A stretch of DNA of 64,000 nt from Amphiura filiformis (lineage: Eukaryota > Echinodermata > Ophiuroidea > Amphilepidida > Amphiuridae), in contig NC_092642.1 in the NCBI RefSeq assembly GCF_039555335.1, positions 35,190,181-35,254,180 on the forward strand. Direction: 5' to 3'. The position numbers were made by a program, and so were the translations under genes. Each line of letters opens with the position of its first letter. Within the stretch, counting starts at the first letter, position 1. The notes beneath the pieces were generated by a model, which was given only the letters and a program-made list of their open reading frames with translations, did no database searches and was not told where the DNA came from. This document shows positions 11,101 to 19,803 of the stretch, one piece after another.

Positions 11101-12102
11101 ATCTATCAAATGTGCACAAATGTATACAAATCAGAGTTTTATGCTTCAACATGTTAAATGTAATAGCCAGAGTATGCACAATGGGCAAGTGGACTACGGA
11201 GAAGTCTAGGGGAACCTGCACTAGTGGCGTAGCCAGCACTTTCTCAAAGAGTGGGCAAGGGGGAGACATCTTTCTAGGGGTTGCAAACTTTGAAGAAAGT
11301 GTGGAAAATATGAGCTATAAAAGTTCAAAAAGGCCTAAACATCGTAAATATCACTAGTGACGTAGCCAGCACTTTCTCAAAGAGTGGGCAAGGGGGAGAC
11401 ATCTTTCTAGGGGTTGCAAACTTTGAAGAAAGTGGGGAAAATATGAGCTATAAAAGTTCAAAAAGGCCTAAACATCGTAAATATCAGAGTGGTAGGTTTC
11501 CCACAGGTTGCAAGATGGGCCAAGATGGGTCAGGTAATGGTCTTTCTATATTTTTCAGTGGCAGCGGAAGCAAATAAATTAGGAGGGGGGCGAGCATATG
11601 GGGGACGAGCAGATGGGCCACGCCACTGGAAACCAGTTGCTACCAAAAGACAAGACGACAAGACATTAGGATATACAAATTAACGACACCCTAAGACAAT
11701 AAACCCATCAGAAATCATAAATAGGTATGGATGGGTCTGGAAAGTGGGAATGTGCTTCATGCGAAACTTATAGGAATTGATAGAAGAGATATCCTGAATT
11801 GAGCAGACCCATGGAACCAAAACTGAAATTCTCGATTTCTAATACTTTTTAAACTTCTTTTTCAGGTAAGACCACCCCTATATGATGTGTCCGAAATCGA
11901 CATTCCTGTAGCTTTGTTCTATGGCAGTGATGACTTCCTAGCAGATCCCACAGACGTCCAGATCCTGATACCACAGTTGAAGAATCTCGTCTATCAACAT
12001 GAGATAGACACATACGGGCATTTGGATTTTATTTTTGCCTTTGATGCTGTTGACTATGTATATACAGATATCTTGAAACTTATAAAGGAAACGATGAAAT
12101 AA
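7392..12102 (+). CDS. Acid lipase-like gene 1, last four exons (5' exons outside window)
   Basis: Exons at 7392-7641, 8203-8433, 10032-10100 and 11866-12102 are each bounded by AG and GT, keep frame, and end at TAA. The product belongs to the AB-hydrolase acid lipase family (gastric lipase LIPF, lysosomal acid lipase LIPA), which hydrolyses triglycerides or cholesteryl esters in the lumen or lysosome. The first exon carries [10 protein letters not shown] and the nucleophile elbow GHSQG. The last carries YGSDD (catalytic Asp) and, 29 residues on, the His of YGHLDF. All three catalytic residues are kept, so a working gene is likely. The matching exons 1-3 of the second lipase have no counterpart from 1 to 7391, so they probably lie upstream of the window. 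Introns hold a microsatellite, a minisatellite, a LINE end and MITEs. The gene pairs with the lipase at 34359-47845 as a tandem paralogue. Confidence 0.88.
7743..8118. repeat. Trinucleotide microsatellite (CAC/CAT, then GTC, then CAT)
   Basis: CAC and CAT triplets run to about 7990, then GTCGTC runs, then a pure CAT run near 8060-8106. It lies in a lipase intron. It creates long open frames of His, Pro, Ser and Thr on both strands that are not genes. Confidence 0.95.
8436..8700 (+). repeat. Dispersed repeat with internal hairpin
   Basis: The first 70 bases (TTTCTATATTTTTCAGTGGC onward) match 11530-11600. Further in, AATTTCAGACTATTTTTGCC (about 8541) pairs with its near reverse complement around 8638-8662. 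It appears to be a small mobile element that took a few bases of exon-intron border sequence with it, or inserted just after the exon. Confidence 0.5.
8706..9632 (+). repeat. 42-base minisatellite, about 20 copies
   Basis: The unit is GATGACATACTTGGTATGCT followed by ATCTACTGCTGATGAGGGTGTG. As 42 is a multiple of three and the unit lacks stops in several frames, the array gives long open frames with a 14-residue period on both strands. These are not supported as genes. The same unit occurs at 14025-14754, 31745-32150 and 35235-35352. Confidence 0.93.
9640..9945 (+). mobile_element. LINE 3' end ending in AATCA repeats
   Basis: About 300 bases end in ATGACATGCTGAATCAAATC and more AATCA units. 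Much of it (AAGGACCCC, AAATAAGTCTCTGACT, GGGACATCCTTGGCATATT) recurs in reverse at 36195-36385. A short-unit tail with 5' truncation is typical of CR1/L2-group LINE 3' ends. No coding part is left. Confidence 0.55.
10108..10470 (+). repeat. Dispersed repeat (copy also at 35830-36080)
   Basis: It starts at CATAGGCGTAGATC and shares TTGATGCCTG, TTTCTGACCAAA, AACCTCAT and TTAGCTTCAATATGGCA, in order, with 35830-36080. It inserts immediately after lipase exon 10032-10100 and its splice donor. Family unknown. Confidence 0.6.
10603..10884. mobile_element. MITE, GGCTATTCC family, complete copy
   Basis: It runs from GGCTATTCCATTTAAAATCC to its near reverse complement GGATTTTAAATGGAAAAGCC. The arms hold repeated ACCCCTGTGGAAGATTTTGG and CCACAGGGGGAGTATG blocks. 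At least five other copies or halves occur in the window (42.05, 45.11, 45.68, 46.91, 49.33 kb). It splits an older repeat with ends GACTATGCCAT and ATCGACTATGG, seen intact at 33092-33392. Confidence 0.75.
11035..11215 (+). repeat. Dispersed repeat (copy at 33718-33873)
   Basis: GAAGCTAACAAACAGAGGG, GTACGGTGACTGAAAAGATC, TAATAGCCAGAGTA and GGCAAGTGGACTACGGAGAA occur in the same order in both places. Family unknown. Confidence 0.65.
11222..11480 (+). repeat. Tandem duplication of a 131-base repeat
   Basis: Two nearly identical copies run GTAGCCAGCACTTTCTCAAA to GGCCTAAACATCGTAAATAT. A related copy is at 36966-37110. The start AGTGGCGTAGCCAG recurs at several other repeats in the window. Confidence 0.8.
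11525..11600 (+). repeat. Copy of the 8436-8505 segment
   Basis: CAGGTAATGGTCTTTCTATA and the following TTTTTCAGTGGCAGCGGAAG match the start of the repeat after lipase exon 8203-8433. The shared part includes the exon-border CAGGTAAT. Confidence 0.65.
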
Positions 12103-12416
12103 TGAAAATGTATTTCAAATCAATATCAATGTTACTATTGTCTTGATATCCTAAGGAATTTAACTCAGGGATTTTACCGTAGGCGTACACTTCGGATAGC
12201 AACGTTTGCACTCCCACAAAAAATACGTGAAAACGTCGCTATCCGAGCCCTTAAGGTGGTAGACATTTGAATCAATTATTATTAAATCAATCAATTAAAT
12301 TAAATCAATTATAATAATCGTGGTGATCTCGACATATTGCTAAATATTGCTGCAAAAAGTGGACATTTTTCGTAACAGTTGAACGCCGTTTTGCTTTGGT
12401 ATAACTACTCGTATTT
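12103..12416. other. Region 3' of lipase gene 1
   Basis: Presumed 3' untranslated region then intergenic sequence. ATTAAA hexamers near 12277-12300 could serve as polyadenylation signals. TCGGATAGC near 12194 pairs with GCTATCCGA near 12237. No further gene seen. Confidence 0.4.
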
Positions 12417-12761
12417 CCCAGCAAACACAAAACGTTACAGAAAACGTTTAAATGTCGGATATGAATTATATAAAGGGTATAAAACGCTTTAATAACATTC
12501 AGAAAACATTTTTTCAAACTTCATCATAAACATTAACATAATATGTTGACAAAATATTTTGCCAAAATGTTTGCAAAATATTTTGCAATAACATTTTGTC
12601 CACATTTTTAATGTTGTTGTTGTATTTCTTTCATATAAAACGTTTTAAAAATGTTTCAATGATCTTTATAATTATAACCCGACATTTAAATGTTATTAAT
12701 GCGTTTTGATCAAAAACAAAACGTGTTTGTAGAGTTTAAAAACATTTTCGTGTTTGCTGGG
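12417..12761. mobile_element. MITE with CCCAGCAAACAC ends
   Basis: Ends are CCCAGCAAACACAAAACGTT and, inverted, near ACATTTTCGTGTTTGCTGGG. The interior is rich in AACGTTT and ACATTT motifs. MITEs with this end are widespread in aquatic animals. No coding capacity. Confidence 0.75.
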
Positions 12762-12969
12762 TTGTTACAATATTAATAATAAAAAAAAAAAAATATAGTC
12801 AACTTGAAAATTATTATAATTAAATTAGTATAATAATTTTCATACTTATGTGACTTCGTGTATTTGTTATAAATATGCAGTTCTGATGTCTTCCGCTAGG
12901 AATGTGACGAACACCATTCGAACCTAATACCTGTAATAGATTTATATATCTTCCGCTCTTCTCCAACGT

Positions 12970-13027
12970 GCCGCTATAGCTCAGTTGGTTAATACGAAGG
13001 TCGCCGGTTCGAATCCGGCCGGATGCA
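12970..13027 (+). pseudogene. tRNA-like remnant lacking the anticodon arm
   Basis: An A-box TAGCTCAGTTGG (12977-12988) and a B-box GGTTCGAATCC (13006-13016) within a good T stem (GCCGG/CCGGC) are present. They start only 29 bases apart, too close for a full tRNA, and the acceptor strands do not pair. This is a tRNA pseudogene or the head of a tRNA-derived SINE. Confidence 0.65.
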
Positions 13028-13085
13028 CTGGTTTTTTTCAACGTTTATGTGCACTGGCCTACTCTGGGGAAAGATTAAAATTTCA

Positions 13086-13405
13086 TATACGCTGGCGAAG
13101 TTACGTAATTAATCGGATTAACTACCATAGCAATAGGTACAAACAATTTTGAATATACCGCGCTGCACTACAAGCAGGTTGCACTCATCACCTGTCGTCA
13201 ATCGTATATGATAGATTGAATACAATACCGATCTTTTCAAAGAGACTAATCTTACAGGTGCAAGTGATTAGCATTTCTTTGACATCTATGGTTCAATGCA
13301 GAGGTACTGCATGGACGTAGTAGTGCAGCGCGATATAATCAAAAATTGTTTGTACCTATTGCTATGGTAGTTAATCCGATTATTACGTAACTTCGCCAGC
13401 GTATA
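13086..13405. mobile_element. MITE with about 80-base inverted ends
   Basis: TATACGCTGGCGAAGTTACG at the left pairs with its reverse complement at the right. Pairing continues through GGATTAACTACCATAGCAAT and ACAAACAATTTT to GCGCTGCACTAC. Non-coding, about 320 bases. A TA target duplication is possible. Confidence 0.8.
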
Positions 13406-14024
13406 GTCCACTTGTTGTTTTGTGCATTTCTGGCAAAAAGCGTAGAACTATTAGACATACACATTCCACATATTTATTCACTAAACTCGCACGTATCGCC
13501 ATTTTTGCTACAACTCTTTAGTCTTTAAAGATTTTGGATAAGTCGTCAACGAAGGTCTGTCAGCTCAACTAATTTATATAGACCCTATCTATTTAGCATG
13601 TTTAGTACAGGCAGCATTCATTTGTGACATGATTGATGTATACCCATCGGTTCATAGATGTTCATAGAAACCTTATTTCTTCAAAATGCATCATAATTTG
13701 ACCCTCTTAAAATTAACGAATTGATAGCTTTATGACTTGTTATAACAATAATCTACATAATGATGTGGATCTTATGTTGCATTTTTGATGAGTCATGATG
13801 TGGATCTTATGTTATATTTTGATGAGTCATGCATTCTTGTCCATAATCATGGATAACTGATAACACTTTATGTTAACACTTTAACGTGTTAATTTATACG
13901 TTTAATAATAATCATGTTAAACGTTATAGAAACATTGCAAGCAGTGGCGTAACTATAGGATATTTTTGTAAAGGGTGGCAACTCCACGGTGAGGGGCTGG
14001 GTCTAAATAATTAGTCAACACAAA
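13406..14024. other. Non-coding stretch before the minisatellite
   Basis: No exon is seen. A short repeated segment TGATGTGGATCTTATGTT is present twice near 13760-13812. CAGTGGCGTAACTA at about 13944 is the recurrent start of several dispersed repeats in this genome. Confidence 0.4.
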
Positions 14025-14754
14025 ATGGTATGCTATCTACTAATGATGCTATCTATACTGCTGATCAGGTAGTATGTGACATACTTGGTATATGCTTACT
14101 GCTGCTGATAAAGACGTGGATGACATACTTTGTATGCTATCTACTGCTGATGAGGGTGTGGATGACATACCTGGTATGCTATCTACTGCTGATGAGGGTG
14201 TGGATGACATACTTGGTATGCTATCTACTGCTGACGAGGGTGTGGATGACATACCTGGTATGCTATCTACTGCTGATGAGGGTGTGGATGACATACCTGG
14301 TATGCTATCTACTGCTGATGAGGGTGTGGATGACATACCTGGTATGCTATCTACTGCTGATGAGGGTGTGGATGACATACCTGGTATGCTATCTACTGCT
14401 GATGAGGGTGTGGATGACATACCTGGTATGCTATCTACTGCTGATGAGGGTGTGGATGACATATCTGGTATGCTATGTACTGCTGACGAGGGTGTGGATG
14501 ACATACCTGGCATGCTATCTACTGATATTGAAGATTACACACTTTGTATGCTATCTACTGCTGATGAGGGTATATATAGATGACATACATGTTACATTAT
14601 ACTGATGAGAGTGTGGATGACATACTTGGTGAGCTATCTACTGCTTTTGACATTGTAGATTACCAGCTATCTATACTGGTGATGAGGTTGTGGATGACAT
14701 ACTTGCTATGTTATCTACTACTGCTGTTGAGGGTGTGGAAGACATTATTATTAT
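14025..14754 (+). repeat. 42-base minisatellite, left of the Polinton
   Basis: About 12 good copies of the GATGACATAC..GGTATGCTATCTACTGC unit, decaying towards the right end. The array stops at the Polinton terminus at 14755 and similar degraded units resume at 31745, so the Polinton sits inside or at the edge of one array. Confidence 0.9.
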
Positions 14755-15395
14755 CGGCCCTGATTTGGTAAAACGATCTAACTTGAAATTTGGACATTTT
14801 GAGATAAATCCATATCATGGGTAATGTGAGGGCGCTCTTTCCATTGGCGACATCCTAAAATCACCACCACTACTATAGGGTTGTCTTCAACACAAATCGC
14901 CCTATGACCTCTTCCTCCCCCTCCCCCTGCCCCTCCCCCCTGAAATGGTGGCGCGAAGCGTCATGGACAAGGTCGCTGAACACGTTATAACTTGTTTGTT
15001 AATATAATTCTTTTGTTTTAAGTAAAAGTGTCCCCCAAAACACCTGGGATCGTGTCAAAGAAGAGTGAATTGAAGAAAAGTCAGGGTTTTCAACTGCCCG
15101 CAAGTTTTGCATCTGATAATATAATTCTTTTGTTTTAAGTAGAGATGTCCTCCAAAACACCTGGGATTATGTCAAAGAAGTTGAAATTAAGATAAATTGA
15201 ATATAATTATTTTTGTTTTAAGTAGAGATGTCCTCCAAAACACCTGGGATTATGTCAAAGAAGTTGGAATTAAAATAAATTGAAGAATTGAACAAAGATG
15301 TAAGATCTGAAACTCGAACACACCTGTGTTTATGGCATTGTCTTAAAGAAGTTTTGAATTAAAGAAAAGTCAAGGTTTGCAATTAACCGCTTGTT
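14755..15395 (+). repeat. Polinton left terminal inverted repeat
   Basis: The outer about 33 bases match the right end. About 90 bases then do not match, and from CTACTATAGGGTTGTCTTCA the match resumes and runs to about 15393. Inside are repeated units around CACCTGGGATTATGTCAAAG (three or four copies) and a C-rich tract near 14913-14942. Confidence 0.85.
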
Positions 15396-15496
15396 AATAT
15401 AATTGTTAGATCAACTTGACCGCTCACTATTTGATACCCTTTTAGAGTGAATGATTTTGAATTGGAAGTCAATAATGACTTTTACAGCCTTATGTC

Positions 15497-15504
15497 TATA
15501 TAAG
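15497..15504 (+). promoter_or_regulatory. TATA box of the first Polinton gene
   Basis: TATATAAG lies 81 bases before the ATG at 15585 and just inside the left inverted repeat. Similar TATA sequences precede other rightward genes (TTATAAATAG near 17231 and TATATAAAAG near 18391), which suggests separate promoters. Confidence 0.5.
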
Positions 15505-15584
15505 CGTGATCTTGCTCTACAAATGTATTACTCGCATTCCGTCAACTTGTATCAACTAGAAAACTTTTAATCATCATTGAAAAA

Positions 15585-16312
15585 ATGGCAGCCGTATTTG
15601 CTGAAAAAGCTCATGTATCATTGGATACACTTTTGGCACACATACGATTCCGCGCTAGGACATATACACCAGAACAGGGTATGTATAATTCTCTATAACT
15701 ATATATATATATATATCTATATCATGTTTTTAAAAAAATCGAACATATTATACCTTTAAATTGTTTTCTCATTAAAGTAAGCAAAACTAATTTGTGTTAT
15801 TCTTTTTGTTCTGTATAGGTGCTGTAACTGTCGAACAGTTTTTGAACACCATAGAAATCAATGCGGTGGAGGAGGAATTGTTTTCAATTCTGCGGAATGG
15901 GGTTCATTTTTTCCACATCGGTTCTGTTTACTATGGTGAGGGACCGATGTTTGCTGAAACGGAGGGCATCTTTTGGCTCGCAAATGATTATGGAGAATTG
16001 TACTTTTTGACGGGAAATGAGCGAGAAGATTTACTAGCGTTATTTGGGGAAGATGCCCAACAAGAGACAATAAATGTAGAGACCCTTTCCTTAACCATAC
16101 CGATCAACGCACCAGAACCAGCTGTAATAGCTATGCATCAAAATCATCCACCACCCTGGGAACTTTTATATCAGGATGATCCTGATATGATTGCAGCAGT
16201 GCATGCGGCTGTTCAAATGCCACACCCATATCCACCACCACTTCATATACAACCATTTGTAGAGGAGTATTCGGACACAGATGAGGGTTTTTACGAAGAC
16301 ATGGATGAATAA
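15585..16312 (+). CDS. Polinton protein of unknown function, probably one intron
   Basis: ATG at 15585 lies 80 bases after a TATA box. A short first exon ends near 15678 at a GT donor; the second runs from about 15819 to 16312. Animal Polintons do contain some introns, so splicing is plausible. The C-terminal half is Pro-rich (HPYPPPLHIQP) and ends in a strongly acidic tail (EEYSDTDEGFYEDMDE). I recognise no domain. Being first inside the left repeat, it may be an early or regulatory gene; that is inference. Confidence 0.6.
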
Positions 16313-16659
16313 GAATAGGTAAATTTGCTTCATTTATATACAGATTATTACTCTCTTCGTAAATAATACATATTTTGTGATTTTAATCAAATCTTGAATA
16401 CTTTTTTTATAAGATTACGCGCTAGGACACCTTTATTTACAACTGTGTTTTTGTTTGTTTTTTTATTATATTTGCAGAAACAAAGGATTACGAAACGAGA
16501 GCAGCTGCACAGTTGATGATGTCATATTTATTTTTGAGAAGATGATGTTATGTCTAAAAATAGAACGGATTTTGTATATAACATGAAGATTTTCTCAGAA
16601 TAAAGTATATCATTATTAAGTTCTCTCAGCGATCATCACTGTAGCAAAACGAAACAAAG

Positions 16660-17151
16660 ATGGAGTTTGCAGGAAATTACAGTTTTCCAATAAATGCAAA
16701 GAGCAACGAAAATTTAACCGAGATGGATCTTCCACTGCCAAAGTTGTTTGGAGATTTACATATTAATGATAACTCCAAAAACATGACTACAATGGATCAT
16801 CATATTCCAAAGTTGTTTGGAGATTTGAAAGAACTTCACACCACAACATCTAAGAAAAACAACACAAGCAGCATAGCCGTTGATGTTGAAGCAGGTGTTA
16901 AGGAGGAACCATCTAATGAACGCGAGTTGTATCGACTACCTCTTGGTCGTAATGAATTGAAATCCAAACATGCAGTGGTGAAAACTTTCAGAGGAAAGAA
17001 GTACATACACATTAGGAACCACTTTCGAAAATCTAACAAGGGGAGTTGGTATCCAACGAAGCAAGGTGTTTGCTTGTCTCTGGATGAGTTTCAAGTCTTG
17101 AAGAAAAACATGTCAGCTATAAGTCATGCTGCGAAAGAAGACAATAATTGA
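16660..17151 (+). CDS. PC4/SUB1-like single-strand DNA-binding protein (Polinton)
   Basis: 163 residues. The N-terminal part has a duplicated short motif, LPKLFGDLH (26-34) and IPKLFGDLK (49-57). Residues about 90-155 align by eye with the PC4/SUB1 C-terminal domain: a basic run, FRGKKYIHIRNHF matching FKGKVLIDIREYW, a Gly-containing turn, then a GVCLSLDEFQVLKK helix start matching GISLNPEQWSQLKE. In hosts PC4 binds single-stranded and melted DNA. In an element copied by a protein-primed polymerase, a role coating displaced strands or driving late transcription is reasonable. Function is inferred. Confidence 0.7.
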   Translation: MEFAGNYSFPINAKSNENLTEMDLPLPKLFGDLHINDNSKNMTTMDHHIPKLFGDLKELHTTTSKKNNTSSIAVDVEAGVKEEPSNERELYRLPLGRNELKSKHAVVKTFRGKKYIHIRNHFRKSNKGSWYPTKQGVCLSLDEFQVLKKNMSAISHAAKEDNN

Positions 17152-17335
17152 TCAATCATCGTGACAGAAACTTGTTACAACTTGTTCAGTGAACGTTTAT
17201 GAACCATAACTGTAACATGACGTCATACCTTTATAAATAGACATTACGTGTTTCAACATGTATAAAATGGAGAGGTTCTATGATTTTTTCTTATAATTGA
17301 GTTTTACGTGCACAAGAGTGGTAACTAACACTATC

Positions 17336-17926
17336 ATGACTATGGAGAAACACACAGCTAATGCAGATATGATGTCTGAAGAAGAGGTTGTTCAGACTAT
17401 GCAGAAACTTTTGCGATATATATTGACACGTTTCCTATCAGTAGCCATTAACAGCACATTCCTACGTTGTTGTAAGCAAGGGGCAGACCAACCGGACTTT
17501 CCACAGCCAGAGGAATTGGAGCTAAGTTTTCCATGGAAAAATGAGCTGTCTGTTATCACCGGAGAATCGACATTGGTAGAACTCTTTGATAAATCGGCCA
17601 GATTTGTGAGGAGCAAGTACTTTGAAAATACAAAGTATCTGTATGAAATTTGTTTGCCACAACTTGGACTCAACGATCCTATTCCTGAAGTGGATGTTGA
17701 TACTGTTCTGGACGACTGTGTGAAAGAGTGGTATCTCAGTGACTTTCAAAGTTGTATGCTTGATCTTCTACCACCCGAAAAAGTAACAAACGCTGTGTTT
17801 AAAACTGAACCCAATATACACCAGCTGATTCGTAACATACACTATTTGGATTTCTTTACGGAACACGTGGTCTCATCAGACGACAATGGAGATGTACAAG
17901 AGGAAAGCCATGGAAAAGAAGACTAA
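17336..17926 (+). CDS. Polinton protein of unknown function
   Basis: About 196 residues from the ATG at 17336, which follows a TTATAAATAG box by about 100 bases. The sequence looks helical, with hydrophobic segments (LLRYILTRFLSVAI near the N terminus) and an acidic C-terminal tail. Its end overlaps the next frame by 41 bases, so the two genes are probably co-transcribed. No domain recognised. Confidence 0.6.
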   Translation: MTMEKHTANADMMSEEEVVQTMQKLLRYILTRFLSVAINSTFLRCCKQGADQPDFPQPEELELSFPWKNELSVITGESTLVELFDKSARFVRSKYFENTKYLYEICLPQLGLNDPIPEVDVDTVLDDCVKEWYLSDFQSCMLDLLPPEKVTNAVFKTEPNIHQLIRNIHYLDFFTEHVVSSDDNGDVQEESHGKED

Positions 17927-18386
17927 AGAACTCTTGTTGAACTTGATGTTGTATAGAGTAAATAAAAATGTTAAAGGAAAGCAAAGTGATTTTTTCAAAA
18001 TAACTAAACGTATCTCTGATGAAATATGTTATGAGATCAAACTAGTTGAACGTTTTGAAATAAATAAATTTTTACAACAGCGTTCAAATGTAGAGACATT
18101 ACTGTCAGCATTGTATGTAAACGTTAGCACAGAAAAAGAGTATATTTCAAGAACTATTACTTTTTTTATGTACGTCTCTGAAATATGTAAAGATATCTCT
18201 GAAGAAAAGTACCCACTAGTTGTGGAAAATGTTATTGATATATGTATGAATTCTACACCCTTTTGTCATGCAATGGAATTGATTTATGATATTGAGCGTG
18301 CTAATGAGTGTAAAGATACCTTTATAAAAATATCAATCATATCTGTATGTATGTTTGGAGTTGTATGGTTACTCAAACAAATATAA
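17886..18386 (+). CDS. Polinton protein with C-terminal membrane anchor, possibly Bcl-2-like
   Basis: 166 residues, starting inside the previous gene. The N terminus is basic. The middle is helical, with KRISDEICYEIKLVE resembling a BH3 stretch and ISRTITFFMYVSEICKDI resembling a BH1-type helix. The last 20 residues (ISIISVCMFGVVWLLKQI) form a tail-anchor membrane helix. Size and layout fit the Bcl-2 family, and adenovirus E1B-19K is a Bcl-2 homologue in a related virus group. The motif matches are weak; this could be any tail-anchored helical protein. Confidence 0.5.
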   Translation: MEMYKRKAMEKKTKELLLNLMLYRVNKNVKGKQSDFFKITKRISDEICYEIKLVERFEINKFLQQRSNVETLLSALYVNVSTEKEYISRTITFFMYVSEICKDISEEKYPLVVENVIDICMNSTPFCHAMELIYDIERANECKDTFIKISIISVCMFGVVWLLKQI

Positions 18387-18692
18387 CGCATATATAAAAG
18401 CGACAATAAATCTGTTTGACTAATTATACAAACGAACAAAGTTGAACAATATGTGTAACACTGTAAACAAATATCATAAATTATACTTAAACGTACTATT
18501 CTTATTATAATATTTGTATATAATTATATATCTTTGATGTCGATTGTTTATTGAAATAATAATTGTATTGTGTGAATGGAAAAAAGAAAAAAAAAAAACA
18601 AAAAAAAACATATATGTGTGAGTCTCATTACTCTGTGTCCTCATTGTGTATTTTAAGGTCTTAGAGGTATAATCTAATAAAAGTTTGGCATC
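18387..18692 (+). other. Polinton intergenic region with TATA box
   Basis: TATATAAAAG at 18391 and AATAAA near 18405 lie just after the stop of the preceding gene. An A-rich tract is near 18580-18610. ATAATCTAATAAAAG precedes the integrase ATG at 18693. Confidence 0.45.
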
Positions 18693-19772
18693 ATGTCTGA
18701 TCTTCCAAATGTTTTAAACGATATATACTACAACCCCGAACACCCAGCAAGTTACGGTGGTATACAAGCTTTATATCGAGCTGTAAAACAGGATGGAAGG
18801 GTCAAACCTGTTGTTAAAGAGATTGTAAAATGGTTGCAACAACAAGATGTATATACTTTACATAAACAACCCAAACGTAAATTTAAAAGAAACAGGGTCA
18901 TTGTTTCGGTTATTGATGAACAATGGCAACTCGATTTGGTTGACCTTTCTTCTCTGAGCCGTCATAACAAAGGTAACAAATTTTTATTATGCTGTATTGA
19001 CATATTATCCAAGTTCGCTTGGGTGATTCCTTTGAAAGATAAGTCAGGAAATACATTGGTCAAAGCCTTCAAGTCTATTCTTTCAACCGGGCGTAAACCA
19101 GAGAAAATTCAAACTGATCGGGGTACAGAGTTTACCAATAGACAGTTCCAAAAGTTGCTAAGAGAAATGGGAATTCATTTTTTTACTACTGGAAATGAAA
19201 CAAAAGCATCCATTGTGGAAAGATTTAACAGAACTCTTAAAAATAAAATGTATAGGTATTTCACAGACAAATCAACGTTGAAATATTTGGATGTACTTCC
19301 CAAGCTCGTAAAGAGTTACAACAATTCATACCATAGTAGTATTAAGATGGCACCCAGTTCCGTGAGCAAGAATAACGAAAACAAAGTTTGGCGAGCTTTA
19401 TATGATGAACCTAAAGATACTTTTAAATTTATGTTTGAGGTTGGTGATAATGTAAGAATTTCAAAAGTCAAAATGACATTTGAGAAAGGGTATTTACCAA
19501 ATTTTTCTGACGAAATATTTACTGTTCATGCTCGCTACGCACGAAGACCTCCAGTGTATAGATTAAAAGATTACAATAATGAAATCATAGAGGGTACCTT
19601 TTACGAGGCAGAACTGCAAAAAGTTATAAAACCAACAGATACATTATATCGTATTGAAAAAGTGTTGCGAAAAAGAAAGAAAGATGGAAAAGTTCAATAT
19701 CTGGTAAAGTGGCAAGGCTACAGCGATAAGTTTAACTCGTGGATTGATGATATAAAAAAGATAGGTGATTAA
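18693..19772 (+). CDS. Polinton retroviral-type integrase with chromodomain
   Basis: 359 residues. The catalytic core shows WQLDLVD (first Asp, about 81), TDRGTEF (second Asp, 142) and ASIVERFNRTL (Glu, 176), the DDE triad of retroviral-type integrases, which join element ends to target DNA in the nucleus. The final 45 residues (LYRIEKVLRKRK, YLVKWQGYSDKFNSWI) are a chromodomain, which in such enzymes reads histone methyl marks and steers insertion. It is a standard Polinton gene and sits next to the capsid module. Confidence 0.93.
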   Translation: MSDLPNVLNDIYYNPEHPASYGGIQALYRAVKQDGRVKPVVKEIVKWLQQQDVYTLHKQPKRKFKRNRVIVSVIDEQWQLDLVDLSSLSRHNKGNKFLLCCIDILSKFAWVIPLKDKSGNTLVKAFKSILSTGRKPEKIQTDRGTEFTNRQFQKLLREMGIHFFTTGNETKASIVERFNRTLKNKMYRYFTDKSTLKYLDVLPKLVKSYNNSYHSSIKMAPSSVSKNNENKVWRALYDEPKDTFKFMFEVGDNVRISKVKMTFEKGYLPNFSDEIFTVHARYARRPPVYRLKDYNNEIIEGTFYEAELQKVIKPTDTLYRIEKVLRKRKKDGKVQYLVKWQGYSDKFNSWIDDIKKIGD

Positions 19773-19803
19773 GAAGACAAATAGTTGCATTTAAACCATC
19801 ATC

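Noticed and set aside
7392-12102. Lipase gene 1 as a pseudogene
   Set aside because: The four exons keep frame, splice sites and all catalytic residues; missing exons are explained by the window edge.
12970-13027. Functional tRNA gene
   Set aside because: Box spacing leaves no room for the anticodon arm and the acceptor ends do not pair.
12820-13041. Minus-strand frame with SGRIRTGDLRINQLSYSG
   Set aside because: This peptide is the well-known antisense translation of tRNA sequence, here the tRNA-like remnant.
14030-14605. Longest minisatellite frames (up to 191 residues)
   Set aside because: Same cause as at 8.7 kb; the frame depends only on unit length.
18693-19772. Integrase as part of an LTR retrotransposon
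   Set aside because: No LTRs, gag or reverse transcriptase adjoin it; it lies in a Polinton with matching terminal repeats.
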